A stretch of 64,000 bases of DNA from Mastigocoleus testarum BC008 (GTDB lineage: Bacteria > Cyanobacteriota > Cyanobacteriia > Cyanobacteriales > Nostocaceae). Position 1 is the stretch's first letter. Each line of letters begins with the position of its first letter. Positions 19,472 through 28,313 of the stretch are shown in pieces. The DNA lies in NCBI RefSeq assembly GCF_001456025.1, contig NZ_LMTZ01000055.1, positions 105,574-169,573 of the forward strand, read 5' to 3'. The notes below the pieces were generated by a model that searched no databases, was not told the origin of the DNA, and was given only the letters and a program-made list of their open reading frames with translations. The position numbers were made by a program, and so were the translations under genes.

Positions 19472-20359
19472 TCAAAACTCCCTTTGTTCAAACCAAAACT
19501 TAATTTTGTCATACCTGAACACAGGTCCATCCTTGCAAATAAAAGTTGGTCCAAGTTGACAATGTCCGCAAAAACCAACAGCACACTTCATATTCCGTTC
19601 CATTGAAATATAAATGTTATCTGGACTGACTCCCCGTTTTAATAACTCTGCAATTGTAAACTGCATCATCACTTCCGGTCCGCACATTATTGCTGTGGTA
19701 TTGAGTCGGTCAAAAGGTGCTCTACGTATCAAGTGTGTCACAACTCCGACATTGCCCTGCCAACCAGCTTGAGCCCGATCAACTGTGACAAATACTTCCA
19801 GGTCGAGGTGAGATTTCCATGCTTTTAAATCGCGACGAAAGAGTATATCTTGAGGCGTACGAGTCCCGAAAAGCAAAACAACCTTACCGTATTTTTGTCT
19901 ATTTGCCAGTATATGATATACCGCAGGTCTGAGTGGAGCTAAACCAATTCCTCCGGCAACTAAAACTACATCATTACCCTCAGCAATCTGTAAAGGCCAA
20001 AAACTACCAAAGGGTCCCCGTATCCCCATTGTGTCACCAGGTCTGAGCTTACTCAAGGCAGTGGTAACATTTCCTACTATTCTGGTAGTATGTTGTAATT
20101 TCTCCGGTTCTTGTGGATTCCCACTAATAGAAATAGCACACTCACCTGTGCCGAAAGCATAGAGCATGTTAAATTGACCGGGCACAAAGTTAAATTGTTC
20201 TTTACCGTCAGCAGGTTCTAACTCTAGGGTAAAAGTATCATGAGTTTCCTTACGCGTTCGTTTTACCCGGTAAATTTTCGGGAGCATCGGGTTAACTGGG
20301 GTATGAGAGGGAAGATAGAGGTGTGGAGATATATTCTCTTTCCTTTTAAAAGTGGTCAT
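19472..20359 (-). CDS. Group 3b-like hydrogenase gamma subunit (FAD/NAD(P)-binding)
   Basis: The 295-residue protein is a ferredoxin-NADP reductase-type diaphorase. It has an FAD-binding beta barrel (about 25-125, with GQFNMLYAFG) and an NAD(P)-binding fold (VAGGIGLAPLRPAV near 140; TAIMCGPEVMM near 225). The C-terminal Cys cluster has the spacing C-x4-C-x2-C-x7-C (MKCAVGFCGHCQLGPTFIC), predicted to hold [2Fe-2S]. In group 3b enzymes this subunit passes electrons between the iron-sulfur chain and NAD(P)H in the cytoplasm. It is the last gene of the minus-strand cluster, 15 bases after the cyclic-nucleotide-binding gene. The protein is close to the usual family length and appears intact. Confidence 0.9.
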   Translation of the reverse strand: MTTFKRKENISPHLYLPSHTPVNPMLPKIYRVKRTRKETHDTFTLELEPADGKEQFNFVPGQFNMLYAFGTGECAISISGNPQEPEKLQHTTRIVGNVTTALSKLRPGDTMGIRGPFGSFWPLQIAEGNDVVLVAGGIGLAPLRPAVYHILANRQKYGKVVLLFGTRTPQDILFRRDLKAWKSHLDLEVFVTVDRAQAGWQGNVGVVTHLIRRAPFDRLNTTAIMCGPEVMMQFTIAELLKRGVSPDNIYISMERNMKCAVGFCGHCQLGPTFICKDGPVFRYDKIKFWFEQREF

Positions 20360-20374
20360 AATAATTAAAAGTGG

Positions 20375-20854
20375 TCATAATAACTTTCTCTCTGGTAAAC
20401 CGTAGAGATCTAAAAGTTGTAACCGGGTTGCTTGTAAGCTCTCTAACATGATGAAGGAAAAGCGTTTCATCATTTCGTAACCCAGTTCCGGATCGTTGTC
20501 ACATTTACCGCGCAAACACCGACCATCTAATGCGATCGCTCGCGTTAATTCTAGCGCTCGAGCATCAAATTGCCATTGGTAGGGTGGAAATAGCCAAGAC
20601 CATCCCAGAACATCATTGTCTGTGAGGGTTTTAATGACTATTGCTTGTTTTCCGGGAGAACTGATTTCTACTGAAACTCTGCCATGTCTAAGCAGGTAAA
20701 ATCTGTTTGCCTCTTCTTCGCGATGGAAAATCATTTGTCCTGCTTCAAAACAGGCATTTGATGCACATTCAACTAAAAGCTGGATGTACTCTGGTTTGAG
20801 TCCAAGAAAAAAACTATGTTCTTTTAAAAGTGGTTCTAAAGTAGATATTGTCAT
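20375..20854 (-). CDS. Cyclic-nucleotide-binding domain protein of the hydrogenase cluster
   Basis: From the chosen start the protein has 159 residues and is almost entirely one CAP/CNMP beta-roll (LLKEHSFFLGLKPEYIQLL ... GQMIFHREEEANRFYLLRHG). There is no helix-turn-helix, so it is not a classical DNA-binding Crp/Fnr regulator; a sensor or allosteric partner is more likely. An upstream in-frame extension to 21019 exists, but it is translated from a palindromic repeat (20975-21028) and AT-rich spacer, so the ATG at 20852-20854 (MTISTLEPLL) is preferred. Cyclic-nucleotide-binding proteins of this kind recur beside group 3b hydrogenase genes, which supports a link to the enzyme. The ligand is unknown. 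Confidence 0.75.
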   Translation of the reverse strand: MTISTLEPLLKEHSFFLGLKPEYIQLLVECASNACFEAGQMIFHREEEANRFYLLRHGRVSVEISSPGKQAIVIKTLTDNDVLGWSWLFPPYQWQFDARALELTRAIALDGRCLRGKCDNDPELGYEMMKRFSFIMLESLQATRLQLLDLYGLPERKLL

Positions 20855-20974
20855 GGTGTGGAGGGGATTGGGGATAGCACTGCGTGCCGCCGCAAGCGGC
20901 ATATGGGGACTAGCGATTGGGAAAATGAACAGTTTTAATACCAATTTGGAAAAATAATGAGACAGATATATTTT

Positions 20975-21028
20975 GTAGAGACCTTGCAGAGCCTGCGGCG
21001 TCGGCGTTAGCCTCTGCAAGGTCTCTAC
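20975..21028. repeat. Perfect 17-bp inverted repeat
   Basis: Arms at 20975-20991 and 21012-21028 (GTAGAGACCTTGCAGAG / CTCTGCAAGGTCTCTAC) flank GCCTGCGGCGTCGGCGTTAG. It shares GTAGAGAC with the palindromes found inside the NRPS genes. It lies between two hydrogenase-cluster genes. Confidence 0.85.
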
Positions 21029-21088
21029 CGAAGGATCTGTTGCAATAATTTATTGAATCGGTATAACAAATCATTGTTCATAATTTAG

Positions 21089-22216
21089 TTAACTGCTTTC
21101 TTTGATTGCCTTCACTTCTTCAGTAATATCAATTCCTACCGGACACCAAGTAATACAACGCCCACAACCAACACATCCTGATGTTCCGAATTGATCGATC
21201 CAACTTGCTAGTTTATGGGTCATCCACTGGCGGTAACGGGACTTAATACTGGTTCGCACGCTTCCCCCATGCAGATAAGAAAAATCAATCGTGAAACAAG
21301 AATCCCACTGTCGCCATCGTTCGGCATGATTTCCTGTTAAATCAGTCACATCTTCTACTGTGGAACAAAAACAGGTGGGACAAACTAGGGTACAGTTACC
21401 ACAAGCAAGACAACGGGAGGCGACATCATCCCATCGGGGATGCTCCAGATTGTCATACAAAAGTTCTTTTATACCTTCTGTATCTAAGTTGCGTCCCATT
21501 TGTTGTGCTGTTTGGGTAACAATCTCATCTGCTATGACTTGTTCGGCGGTGCTGGCTGGTTTATGGACTACTCTATCAATTACTTGTGCCCCAAGTTCGC
21601 TACCAACTTCAACCACAAAATAGTGACTTTCGGAATCTAAAACCTCAGTTAACGCTAGATCAAATCCCTGAATTGCTTTTGGTCCAGTTCGCATTGATGC
21701 ACAGAAACATGTTCCCCCAGCTTGAGCGCAGTTGACAGCAACGATAAAAATATTATCCCGATTTGCTTTGTAGTGGGGATCTACGCTTTCACCTGAAAGA
21801 AAAACTTTATCTTGAATTGCGATCGCATTTAACTCGCAAGAGCGCATTCCAATAAAAGCTCTTTTGGTGGAATCAGGAATTTCTGGATTAACTTGAATAT
21901 TCTGACCTTGACGTTGCGCTTTCCATAAACGAACCCTTGAAGGAAACAAATATTTCTTCCAGGAGTGGGGTCCAACTACATAGCCAAAAACAGCTTTATC
22001 GTTTCGCGATCGCAAACGATATGTTCCCCCATCTTGCTCGTCAGTCCATCCAATGGGAAAGTCTTCTACTTTAGATACTCGATCATAGACAATTGCACCT
22101 TCATTAATGGTAGGGCCAATTAATTGATATTCTTGTTGAGTGAGTACATCTAATAGCTGTTGCAAGTCCTCTCTCGCAACAATAACTCGGCTGTTGGTGG
22201 GAGATTTTTTATTCAA
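21089..22216 (-). CDS. Group 3b-like hydrogenase beta subunit (4Fe-4S)
   Basis: The 375-residue protein matches the sulfhydrogenase beta / anaerobic sulfite reductase A-type family. Two C-terminal cluster motifs are clear: [16 protein letters not shown] near 270 and [14 protein letters not shown] near 350, each expected to bind [4Fe-4S]. The N-terminal part has [14 protein letters not shown] and Cys residues ([10 protein letters not shown]) typical of the family. It relays electrons between the small subunit and the diaphorase. It precedes the cyclic-nucleotide-binding gene with a 234-base spacer carrying a hairpin repeat. Confidence 0.9.
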   Translation of the reverse strand: MNKKSPTNSRVIVAREDLQQLLDVLTQQEYQLIGPTINEGAIVYDRVSKVEDFPIGWTDEQDGGTYRLRSRNDKAVFGYVVGPHSWKKYLFPSRVRLWKAQRQGQNIQVNPEIPDSTKRAFIGMRSCELNAIAIQDKVFLSGESVDPHYKANRDNIFIVAVNCAQAGGTCFCASMRTGPKAIQGFDLALTEVLDSESHYFVVEVGSELGAQVIDRVVHKPASTAEQVIADEIVTQTAQQMGRNLDTEGIKELLYDNLEHPRWDDVASRCLACGNCTLVCPTCFCSTVEDVTDLTGNHAERWRQWDSCFTIDFSYLHGGSVRTSIKSRYRQWMTHKLASWIDQFGTSGCVGCGRCITWCPVGIDITEEVKAIKESS

Positions 22217-22370
22217 TACATGTTCACCTCAAAACTTTTTAATTGCACTTTTCAATATTGGGAGCTTAAAAAACATGAGGAATAATTTTTCCCTCACATC
22301 GGCTCTATTTTTAGATTAAGCAAAAAAAATGGGGAACTTGTGAGGATTGTTGTTTTTTTTGTGGTGTTTA

Positions 22371-22634
22371 CTAAACCTCAAATTCTACACTTTCAAGTAA
22401 AATATCCTCTGCAAAAGGGTCTTTCAAATCCTCTGATATCTGACACTCTAGATGAGCACCCTCTGCAACTGTATCTTTAGATGCTAACTGAAAATGTTGC
22501 TGTAAATGCTCGCTAGAAATATGCGAAAGTGCTCCCAATTTTACTTTAACTGATATAGCTCTTGTACCTTCTTGCTCTAAAACAACAGTATTAATTTTTT
22601 TAATGAGGTCATTAACTAAACTTGCTTCGTGCAT
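22371..22634 (-). CDS. HypA-like protein lacking the zinc domain
   Basis: The 87-residue protein begins [14 protein letters not shown], the HypA nickel-binding N-terminus (His2, Glu3). HypA is normally about 113 residues with two CxxC pairs holding zinc. Here only one Cys is present (HLECQIS) and the sequence ends DPFAEDILLESVEFEV, so the zinc lobe is absent. It overlaps the 3' end of the endopeptidase gene by 19 bases. The inferred role is cluster-specific nickel delivery or a structural part of the maturation complex; a canonical HypA is probably encoded elsewhere. The ORF ends naturally and is tightly coupled, so I do not regard it as broken. Confidence 0.82.
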   Translation of the reverse strand: MHEASLVNDLIKKINTVVLEQEGTRAISVKVKLGALSHISSEHLQQHFQLASKDTVAEGAHLECQISEDLKDPFAEDILLESVEFEV

Positions 22635-23110
22635 AATTCTATTAGTATTTGTTGTACGACTTTTTCTGTAGCTTGTTCAACTTCTGGAGAAAGTCCTATC
22701 CCATGGGAAAAATTCTTTCCTTCCACGCCATATATAATTAACTTGGATGGGAGTTGATTTAAAGTTCTTGCCAGTTCCACTGCTTCAGCAACACTAAAAG
22801 CATGAGTTGAATAGTTAAAAAACTTTGCAGGTACTACTTTTATCTGAGCATCAATGCGATGAATTTTACCAACTTCAGCTCCAGACATTACAGCATCAAA
22901 TAGATAAACAGTTGTTGCGTCTTGCCATAATTCCATCAATGCAACACCTTCACCTGATGCTTCAATAATTTTTATTTCTGGGGTCTTGGTTTCTGGATAT
23001 ATTTGGTTGCGGAATTTTTTCGCAATTACTAACCCAACCGCATCATCCTGGCGGAATTTATTACCAACACCAATCAGTAATATTTGATGATTATGGTTCT
23101 CTTTCGACAT
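22616..23110 (-). CDS. [NiFe] hydrogenase maturation endopeptidase (HyaD/HycI family, M52)
   Basis: The 164-residue protein has the family start [17 protein letters not shown], with the acidic residue that senses nickel, then a second acid in [12 protein letters not shown] and the histidine region [13 protein letters not shown]. These endopeptidases clip the C-terminal tail of the large subunit after nickel insertion. It overlaps the large-subunit gene by 20 bases and the HypA-like gene by 19 bases, so it is almost certainly dedicated to the adjacent large subunit, whose precursor retains six residues after [13 protein letters not shown]. Confidence 0.92.
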   Translation of the reverse strand: MSKENHNHQILLIGVGNKFRQDDAVGLVIAKKFRNQIYPETKTPEIKIIEASGEGVALMELWQDATTVYLFDAVMSGAEVGKIHRIDAQIKVVPAKFFNYSTHAFSVAEAVELARTLNQLPSKLIIYGVEGKNFSHGIGLSPEVEQATEKVVQQILIELCTKQV

Positions 23111-24383
23111 TAAGCTTTAGGAAATGGGTTGAACACGATATGCAGGGGTCGTAATTACGAATTACTTGTTCAGATTGTTGTCGCAATTGTTCGTCTGGTA
23201 AATCTATGTGTTGTTCGACAAACTTCCAGAGGTCTTTTTCAATAGTTGACTGGTTCTGGGATGTGGGAGGTACAATCTTGGCATCGAGAATATCTCCTTG
23301 CTCATCAAGTTGATAACGGTGATAGCAAATACCGCGAGGTGCTTCGGTGCAACCATGCCCAGTACCAGGTTTAATTGTATATTCCGCAACAGGCTGACTT
23401 GACATTTCCTCGGATTCAATAATACGCAATGCTTCCTGGGCTGCGTATAGTACTTCTAAACTCCGGATGATAATGCTTTGAAAGGGATTGCTACAAAATG
23501 ATTCTAAGCCGATATTGCGAGCAACTGCTTGGATTTGGGGTGTTAGTTTTTCGAAATTTAAATTGTAGCGTGCTAGCGGTCCGACAAAGTAATTTCCCCG
23601 CTCCTTGATAGTTGAATGTAACGCCGTAGAATGAGGTTTATGTATCTCTGCAATGCAATCGTAAAATTCACTAATAGGAATGTCCAAACCTTTATTAGAA
23701 ACCAAACGCCCTTCATTCATCGGATATTCTTCAGGATGTTGCAGCGCCACAAATTCATAGTCTGGCTCAAATTCAGGGAAAGTAAACCCAGCGACCCAAC
23801 GTGCTGTTGATTCAGCAGCCTCAATTGCCCATTCTAGATCTGGGATAAGGGACTGTAACTCTTGTTTTGTCAGCATTTTGTAAAAACCACCCACCCTAAC
23901 ATTGATCGGGTGAACTTCTCTACCACCAACCAAAGACATAATTTGATTGCCAATTTTTTTTAACCGCAGTCCTCGTTTAACAATATCTGGGTAATCCTTT
24001 GCCATTTCAACAGCACTGTCATAACCAAGGAAATCGGGAGCGTGCAACATAAATATGTGTAAACTATGGCTCTCAATCCATTCGCCACAGTAAATCAGCC
24101 GTCGCATTGCGCGAATAGTACCCGCAACTTTAACTCCGAAGCAATCTTCCATCGCATGAATAGCACTCATCATATATGCGATCGGGCAAATACCGCAGAT
24201 ACGAGCGGTAATATCTGGAGCTTCACTATATTTTCGCCCCCGTAAAAAAGCTTCAAAAAATCGGGGTGGTTCAAAAATTTTTAGTTTAACTTCTTTAACT
24301 TTATCGTTTTTGATTTTCACATACATCGCGCCTTCGCCTTCGACGCGAGCCAAGTAATTGACCTTGATTGTTTTAGTTGTCAT
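23091..24383 (-). CDS. Group 3b-like [NiFe] hydrogenase large (alpha) subunit
   Basis: The 430-residue protein carries both nickel-binding motifs: RICGICP near 61-67 (L1) and DPCISCSTH near 412 (L2). The L1 form [14 protein letters not shown] is typical of group 3 (cytoplasmic, NAD(P)/F420-linked) enzymes. The subunits around it (diaphorase, beta 4Fe-4S protein, short small subunit) point to group 3b rather than the Hox (3d) or Hup (2a) enzymes usual in cyanobacteria. It catalyses reversible H2 oxidation; some group 3b members also reduce polysulfide, but that activity cannot be read from sequence. It is separated from the small subunit by three unrelated genes. Confidence 0.92.
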   Translation of the reverse strand: MTTKTIKVNYLARVEGEGAMYVKIKNDKVKEVKLKIFEPPRFFEAFLRGRKYSEAPDITARICGICPIAYMMSAIHAMEDCFGVKVAGTIRAMRRLIYCGEWIESHSLHIFMLHAPDFLGYDSAVEMAKDYPDIVKRGLRLKKIGNQIMSLVGGREVHPINVRVGGFYKMLTKQELQSLIPDLEWAIEAAESTARWVAGFTFPEFEPDYEFVALQHPEEYPMNEGRLVSNKGLDIPISEFYDCIAEIHKPHSTALHSTIKERGNYFVGPLARYNLNFEKLTPQIQAVARNIGLESFCSNPFQSIIIRSLEVLYAAQEALRIIESEEMSSQPVAEYTIKPGTGHGCTEAPRGICYHRYQLDEQGDILDAKIVPPTSQNQSTIEKDLWKFVEQHIDLPDEQLRQQSEQVIRNYDPCISCSTHFLKLNVEREP

Positions 24384-24453
24384 GATTCACTACTCGGTTA
24401 ATAAGATAAGAAGAAAAAAGAAGATGCTTCCCCGCCATCCCCTACACTTTTGG

Positions 24454-24959
24454 TTAGCAATTTGCAGAAAAACCTTGGTGAAACTCCACAATGCCACGAG
24501 CACCATTTTTCTCAAAGGTTAAGGTAAGAAAATATTCTTGCGGAACACCGTCAAGAATCAAATCAGGAAAGTTTCTGAAGCCGAACCGTTCGTAGTATTT
24601 GGGGTCGCCCACAAGAACACAACCTTTGCCTCCTAAGGCTTTCAGCAAGGATAAACCTTCATGAATAAGAGGGATTTCCCGATACCTTGTTTCTGGAATT
24701 CTGGCAAAACAGAGATAGGACCAAGACCATACCAATTTTGACTATCGTCAGAAATGTTAACTGGGGAGAAGGCTATATGACCTACCACCTTTCCACCAAC
24801 TTCTGCAACCAGTGAAACTGTTAATGCATTGGCAGATCGCAGTGCATTAACTATGAATTGCTCTGTGTTGTTACTATGTGGATGATTTTCGAAAGCTGCT
24901 TTGGTGACTGCGGATATTGCTTCAAAATCGGACGCTGACTCATTACGTATAACAACCAT
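24454..24959 (-). pseudogene. GNAT acetyltransferase broken by a 1-base frameshift
   Basis: Reading from the ATG at 24957-24959 (GAGG about 8 bases upstream) gives VIRNESASDFEAISAVTKAAF...GLGPISVLPEFQKQGIGKSLL, then a stop. The remainder, IHEGLSLLKALGGKGCVLVG...YERFGF to the C-terminus, is in another frame. The two parts join as one GNAT N-acetyltransferase (YhbS-like) of about 168 residues if one base is restored near 24665-24675. It includes the acetyl-CoA loop QKQGIG. An upstream in-frame start at 24983 is less likely. It lies between the hydrogenase large subunit and an NmrA-like gene. It could be a true pseudogene or a sequencing error. Confidence 0.8.
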
Positions 24960-24990
24960 ATTCAACCTCAATCTAAGCGTCACCTATGGA

Positions 24991-25854
24991 TTAACTGGTA
25001 ACTACACCAAGTCTAGCCTTTCTCTTTTCAATCCACTCATTTAAAGTTGTCGTTGGTGCACCTAAGATACAGTTAGCTTCTTCTGGTTCGCCTATTTCAC
25101 TGACCTTTTCGAAATAAGACATTAATCTGCCCGCAAACCCAAGTTCTCGGTTGCGCGTGATAAATGACAACACCTTAACAAGCCAGAAAGGCATGATAGA
25201 TATCTTCTTGATATCCGAATGAAACACAGAACAATAGCGTCTTAATGCCTCATCCATAGTAATCAGTTCTGGACCATAAATGAAGAATCTTCTATTTGCT
25301 GCTTCCTCAGAACTATAAGCAGTTGAAACCATCCTAGCAAAATCGTCTGCCGCTATCCAGTGGTAAGCTTGAGGTTGCTTTCCAAAAACAGAGGCTCGAC
25401 CTTGAGTAACGAATTTCGGTAAAACCTCCATAAACCAACTGGGACAGAAAATGGTGTAGGAAATTCCACTATCTCGGATCGCTTTTTCTGCTATGAACTT
25501 CCGATCTACTAGGAAAAACCATCTGTTCTCCTCAGTGACAGTTACTCCTGAAACATATGATATTCGCTCAATTGCTGTCTTGGAAGCGACTTTCGCAATC
25601 ATCTCAGTTGCTTGCTGTTCCACTTCAGTTGGAAGACTGATATGAACTCCATGACAGCCATTTAGCGCCTCCCTCAAGCTATTAGTTTCGACTGGATTTC
25701 CAACCACAACCTCAAAAGAATCATCAAATAGCTTTTTCGCTTTTTGACCATCCCTTGTCATAATCCGCACTCGAAATCCATCTTCTTGCAGACGGTGTGA
25801 AACAGGTTGTCCCAACATTCCAGTACCACCAACGACTAAGATAGTCTTTTGCAT
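24991..25854 (-). CDS. NmrA-like NAD(P)-binding atypical SDR
   Basis: The 287-residue protein starts with the Rossmann motif ILVVGGTGMLGQPV (GGTGxxG) and continues as an NmrA/HSCARG-type extended short-chain dehydrogenase (IERISYVSGV, SYTIFCPSWFMEVLP, WIAADDFARM). Such proteins are often redox sensors or quinone/NADPH-binding proteins rather than catalysts. It sits inside the hydrogenase cluster, between the small and large subunit genes on the same strand, but no known hydrogenase role exists for this family. The pairing with a GNAT gene and a small membrane protein suggests an inserted unrelated segment. The exact substrate is not predictable. Confidence 0.8.
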   Translation of the reverse strand: MQKTILVVGGTGMLGQPVSHRLQEDGFRVRIMTRDGQKAKKLFDDSFEVVVGNPVETNSLREALNGCHGVHISLPTEVEQQATEMIAKVASKTAIERISYVSGVTVTEENRWFFLVDRKFIAEKAIRDSGISYTIFCPSWFMEVLPKFVTQGRASVFGKQPQAYHWIAADDFARMVSTAYSSEEAANRRFFIYGPELITMDEALRRYCSVFHSDIKKISIMPFWLVKVLSFITRNRELGFAGRLMSYFEKVSEIGEPEEANCILGAPTTTLNEWIEKRKARLGVVTS

Positions 25855-25948
25855 CTTCTTTCCCTCCTCAGAATAATGTTTCTTGATACTTTTATGTGCG
25901 TTTAAGCTGGGAAAATATCACTTCAAACCCGTCCATAGGCGACAACTA

Positions 25949-26293
25949 TCACCTTTTCAACTGTGCTCTGTATATCCAGTTGAGTAGAAACAGAAGACCT
26001 ATAAGAAACAGTGGTCCGGAAATTACCCAACTCCCACCTCCGCTGGAAAATATATAGAATAAAGCCAAAGCGATGAACAGAAATGCTCCCACCCCCTCCC
26101 AACGCCATGCAATAAGTAACGCCATAACAACCATGCATGTTGGGATTAGATGGATTAGTAAGGCAAGAATTGTTTCTCCAAAGTCATAACCTGCACTGAA
26201 TACATCTAAAGCAAATATACTCAAAAATATTGCGAAAAGAATGCACAGAATTCTTGGAGCCCAGAATAGAATTCGCTTTGTATTTCTATTCAT
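25949..26293 (-). CDS. Small four-helix membrane protein
   Basis: The 114-residue protein has about four hydrophobic segments (roughly 8-30, 40-62, 66-86, 90-108) with WRWEGVGAFLFIAL in the middle. It resembles small uncharacterised bacterial membrane proteins with a conserved W.WEG motif. No enzymatic motif is visible. It starts 18 bases after the hydrogenase small-subunit stop, so it is co-transcribed with it, but a functional link is not established. Confidence 0.65.
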   Translation of the reverse strand: MNRNTKRILFWAPRILCILFAIFLSIFALDVFSAGYDFGETILALLIHLIPTCMVVMALLIAWRWEGVGAFLFIALALFYIFSSGGGSWVISGPLFLIGLLFLLNWIYRAQLKR

Positions 26294-26311
26294 TAGTTAA
26301 TCCTTAGTATT

Positions 26312-27097
26312 CTAACTAGTGAAAGGTGAGTCATGGGATTCACTTTCTTTACGAAAAGCTTCTGCGTAAGCGTTATAAGTGCGGTAACTGCGTACTAAAT
26401 CGGCTTGATTCACACCCAAATTTTTCCACCAGTCACTTAAAGATGCAGTATTAGGAGTTTCAGCAGGTCCATAACAACCATAACAACCCCGGTTGTACGC
26501 CGGACAAATTGCTCCACAGCCAGCCTGGGTCACCGGTCCCAAGCAGGGTATACCTTGGGCGACCATAACACAAACAGTCCCCCGACGCTTGCACTCCATA
26601 CAAACGCTGTATTGGGAAACATTAGGTTTGCGGTGAGATAAAAAAGCGCTAATTACCTCCAATAATTGATACTTGTTAATTGGACAACCCCGCAATTCAA
26701 AATCAACAAAAACATGGTCAGCGATCGCAGTAGATTTACTCAAGGTTTCGATATATTCTGGCGATGCATAAACAATAGAAGTGAATTCTTTAACGCTCTT
26801 AAAATTACGCAGTGCTTGAATACCTCCTGCTGTTGCACAAGCACCGATAGTCACCAAGTATTTTGATACTCGTCGTACCTTGTGAATTCGTTCTTCATCA
26901 TGGGGTGTAGTAATTGAACCTTCTACTAGAGATAAATCATAAGGTCCTTTAACAACAGCGCTGGAAGCTTCTAGAAAATTTGCAATTTCAACTTCTCCTG
27001 CTAATGCAAGTAATTCATCTTCGCAATCCAGTAAACTTAACTGACAACCATCACAGGAAGCAAACTTCCAGACTGCGAGTTTAGGTTTTTTACTCAT
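26312..27097 (-). CDS. Group 3b-like hydrogenase small (delta) subunit
   Basis: The 261-residue protein lacks a Tat signal and so is cytoplasmic. Cys motifs for the iron-sulfur chain are present: [13 protein letters not shown] near 12-24 (proximal cluster), [23 protein letters not shown], and a dense distal set [20 protein letters not shown] with [18 protein letters not shown]. The short length and this Cys pattern fit group 3 small subunits. It is the first gene of the minus-strand hydrogenase cluster. The promoter should lie in 27098-27616. The chain ends with a polar tail DSPFTS. Confidence 0.92.
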   Translation of the reverse strand: MSKKPKLAVWKFASCDGCQLSLLDCEDELLALAGEVEIANFLEASSAVVKGPYDLSLVEGSITTPHDEERIHKVRRVSKYLVTIGACATAGGIQALRNFKSVKEFTSIVYASPEYIETLSKSTAIADHVFVDFELRGCPINKYQLLEVISAFLSHRKPNVSQYSVCMECKRRGTVCVMVAQGIPCLGPVTQAGCGAICPAYNRGCYGCYGPAETPNTASLSDWWKNLGVNQADLVRSYRTYNAYAEAFRKESESHDSPFTS

Positions 27098-27616
27098 TAT
27101 GAAACATGATTTTATGGATAATTTTTTATTTTTCAGTTTTCTCTACATCTACCTTTATAGAAAAAAAATATGAGGAATTTGTGATGGGAATTATTGGTAA
27201 AGCTTCTTTTTTATTTTCTACCACTTTGTTGTGCTCGATTTATACTTCGGACGGGTCTTTCTGGCTCGGGAATTGATGGTACTCGTGTCAATTTCTGCCA
27301 AAAGTGGATCCTCCCCCTTTTTCTTCCCTATTTCTTCTCGATACTTTTATTAAATACTGAAAGTATAAATTATAGAATAATAAGCGATAAAAAAGTTTCC
27401 TAGAAAATTCTGCTTCTTATTAATCTTTAGTTGTTTTTTATTTGCTTCTTTTGAAAATTATTTTGAAGCAAGACTTAGAGAACAACAAATTTTTTAACCA
27501 AAAGGTTTGGAAATAACCTTGACCTAAAACTTTTACTAAAACTTTTGTTTTTATTCTGTGAGGTATAAAACTATGTCAGCGTCACAATCATATGAAAGAA
27601 TGGAGGATTGAATCAG
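27098..27616. promoter_or_regulatory. Divergent intergenic region (hydrogenase / receiver gene promoters)
   Basis: This 519-base, AT-rich stretch lies between divergent genes, so it must hold both promoters. I see no clear -35/-10 pair and no operator dyad that I would defend. A 69-codon frame at 27194-27403 lacks a ribosome binding site and coding character and is not called. GGAGG at 27602-27606 is the binding site for the receiver gene. Confidence 0.45.
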
Positions 27617-28216
27617 ATGTTTAACCAATCTCAAACATTACAACTATATACCCGAACTAATGGTTTTCCATTCTGGAAAAACCTGGATCACTATATTGTT
27701 CCAGATTCGAAAACTAGTACTATCCTCATTGCTGATGAAGAACTTGAAGTCTGCAATACTTTATCAGTTGCAGTTCGACAATGGGCGCAAGAGGAACAAA
27801 GAAATGTCAAAATAATTGCGTTTGAAAACGGACAACAAGCAATAGATTATGTACAAACAAGTCATCAAAATCCACCGTTTTTGGCAATTCTCGACCTGCG
27901 TATGCCCAAGATGAATGGACTCCAATCAGCTCAAAGGATAAATCAGCTTTTTCCACAAATGGCAATTATTATTACTGCCTCACATAATGAGAATGACGAA
28001 CAATTAATCAAACAAGCTGATAGTTTTGCCAATCAAAACTCCCACATTGGTTTTATTATTCGCACCAATAGTCTTCATCTCTTAAAAGTAACTTTGGAGT
28101 CGGAAATTAACGAAGTTTTTTCAGGTAGGAAGCAAGCACAGGAAAATCCAGACTTGTTCAGAAAATTTCAAGGTACTCTAAGTCACCTGTTAAGTAAGGT
28201 AAGGGAAACTTTTTAA
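27617..28216 (+). CDS. Atypical response-regulator receiver protein
   Basis: From the ATG at 27617 the protein has 199 residues. A CheY-like receiver domain spans about 34-160: acidic pocket IADEE, phosphoacceptor in LDLRMPKMNG, and TAS. The conserved Lys after beta-5 appears replaced (IIRTN), and no DNA-binding or enzymatic output domain follows, only a short helical tail. It may act as a stand-alone signalling module or a degenerate receiver. A TTG codon at 27608 is in frame but only one base after GGAGG (27602-27606); the ATG has normal 10-base spacing and is preferred. It is followed 97 bases later by an MscS-like gene. Confidence 0.78.
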   Translation: MFNQSQTLQLYTRTNGFPFWKNLDHYIVPDSKTSTILIADEELEVCNTLSVAVRQWAQEEQRNVKIIAFENGQQAIDYVQTSHQNPPFLAILDLRMPKMNGLQSAQRINQLFPQMAIIITASHNENDEQLIKQADSFANQNSHIGFIIRTNSLHLLKVTLESEINEVFSGRKQAQENPDLFRKFQGTLSHLLSKVRETF

Positions 28217-28313
28217 ATTCCTCTTAACTCTTCTAAATCTTTCCAGTTATTCCATCAAGAAGATACAAATAGCAAATTACGTTAAAAAACTCATATATAA
28301 GGAGAAATTAGAA

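Noticed and set aside
20855..21019. N-terminal extension of the cyclic-nucleotide-binding gene
   Set aside because: It is translated from a hairpin repeat and AT-rich spacer, while the CNMP domain starts just after the internal ATG at 20854.
27194..27403. 69-codon frame in the divergent promoter region
   Set aside because: No ribosome binding site, low-complexity hydrophobic content and no recognisable family; it lies where promoters are expected.
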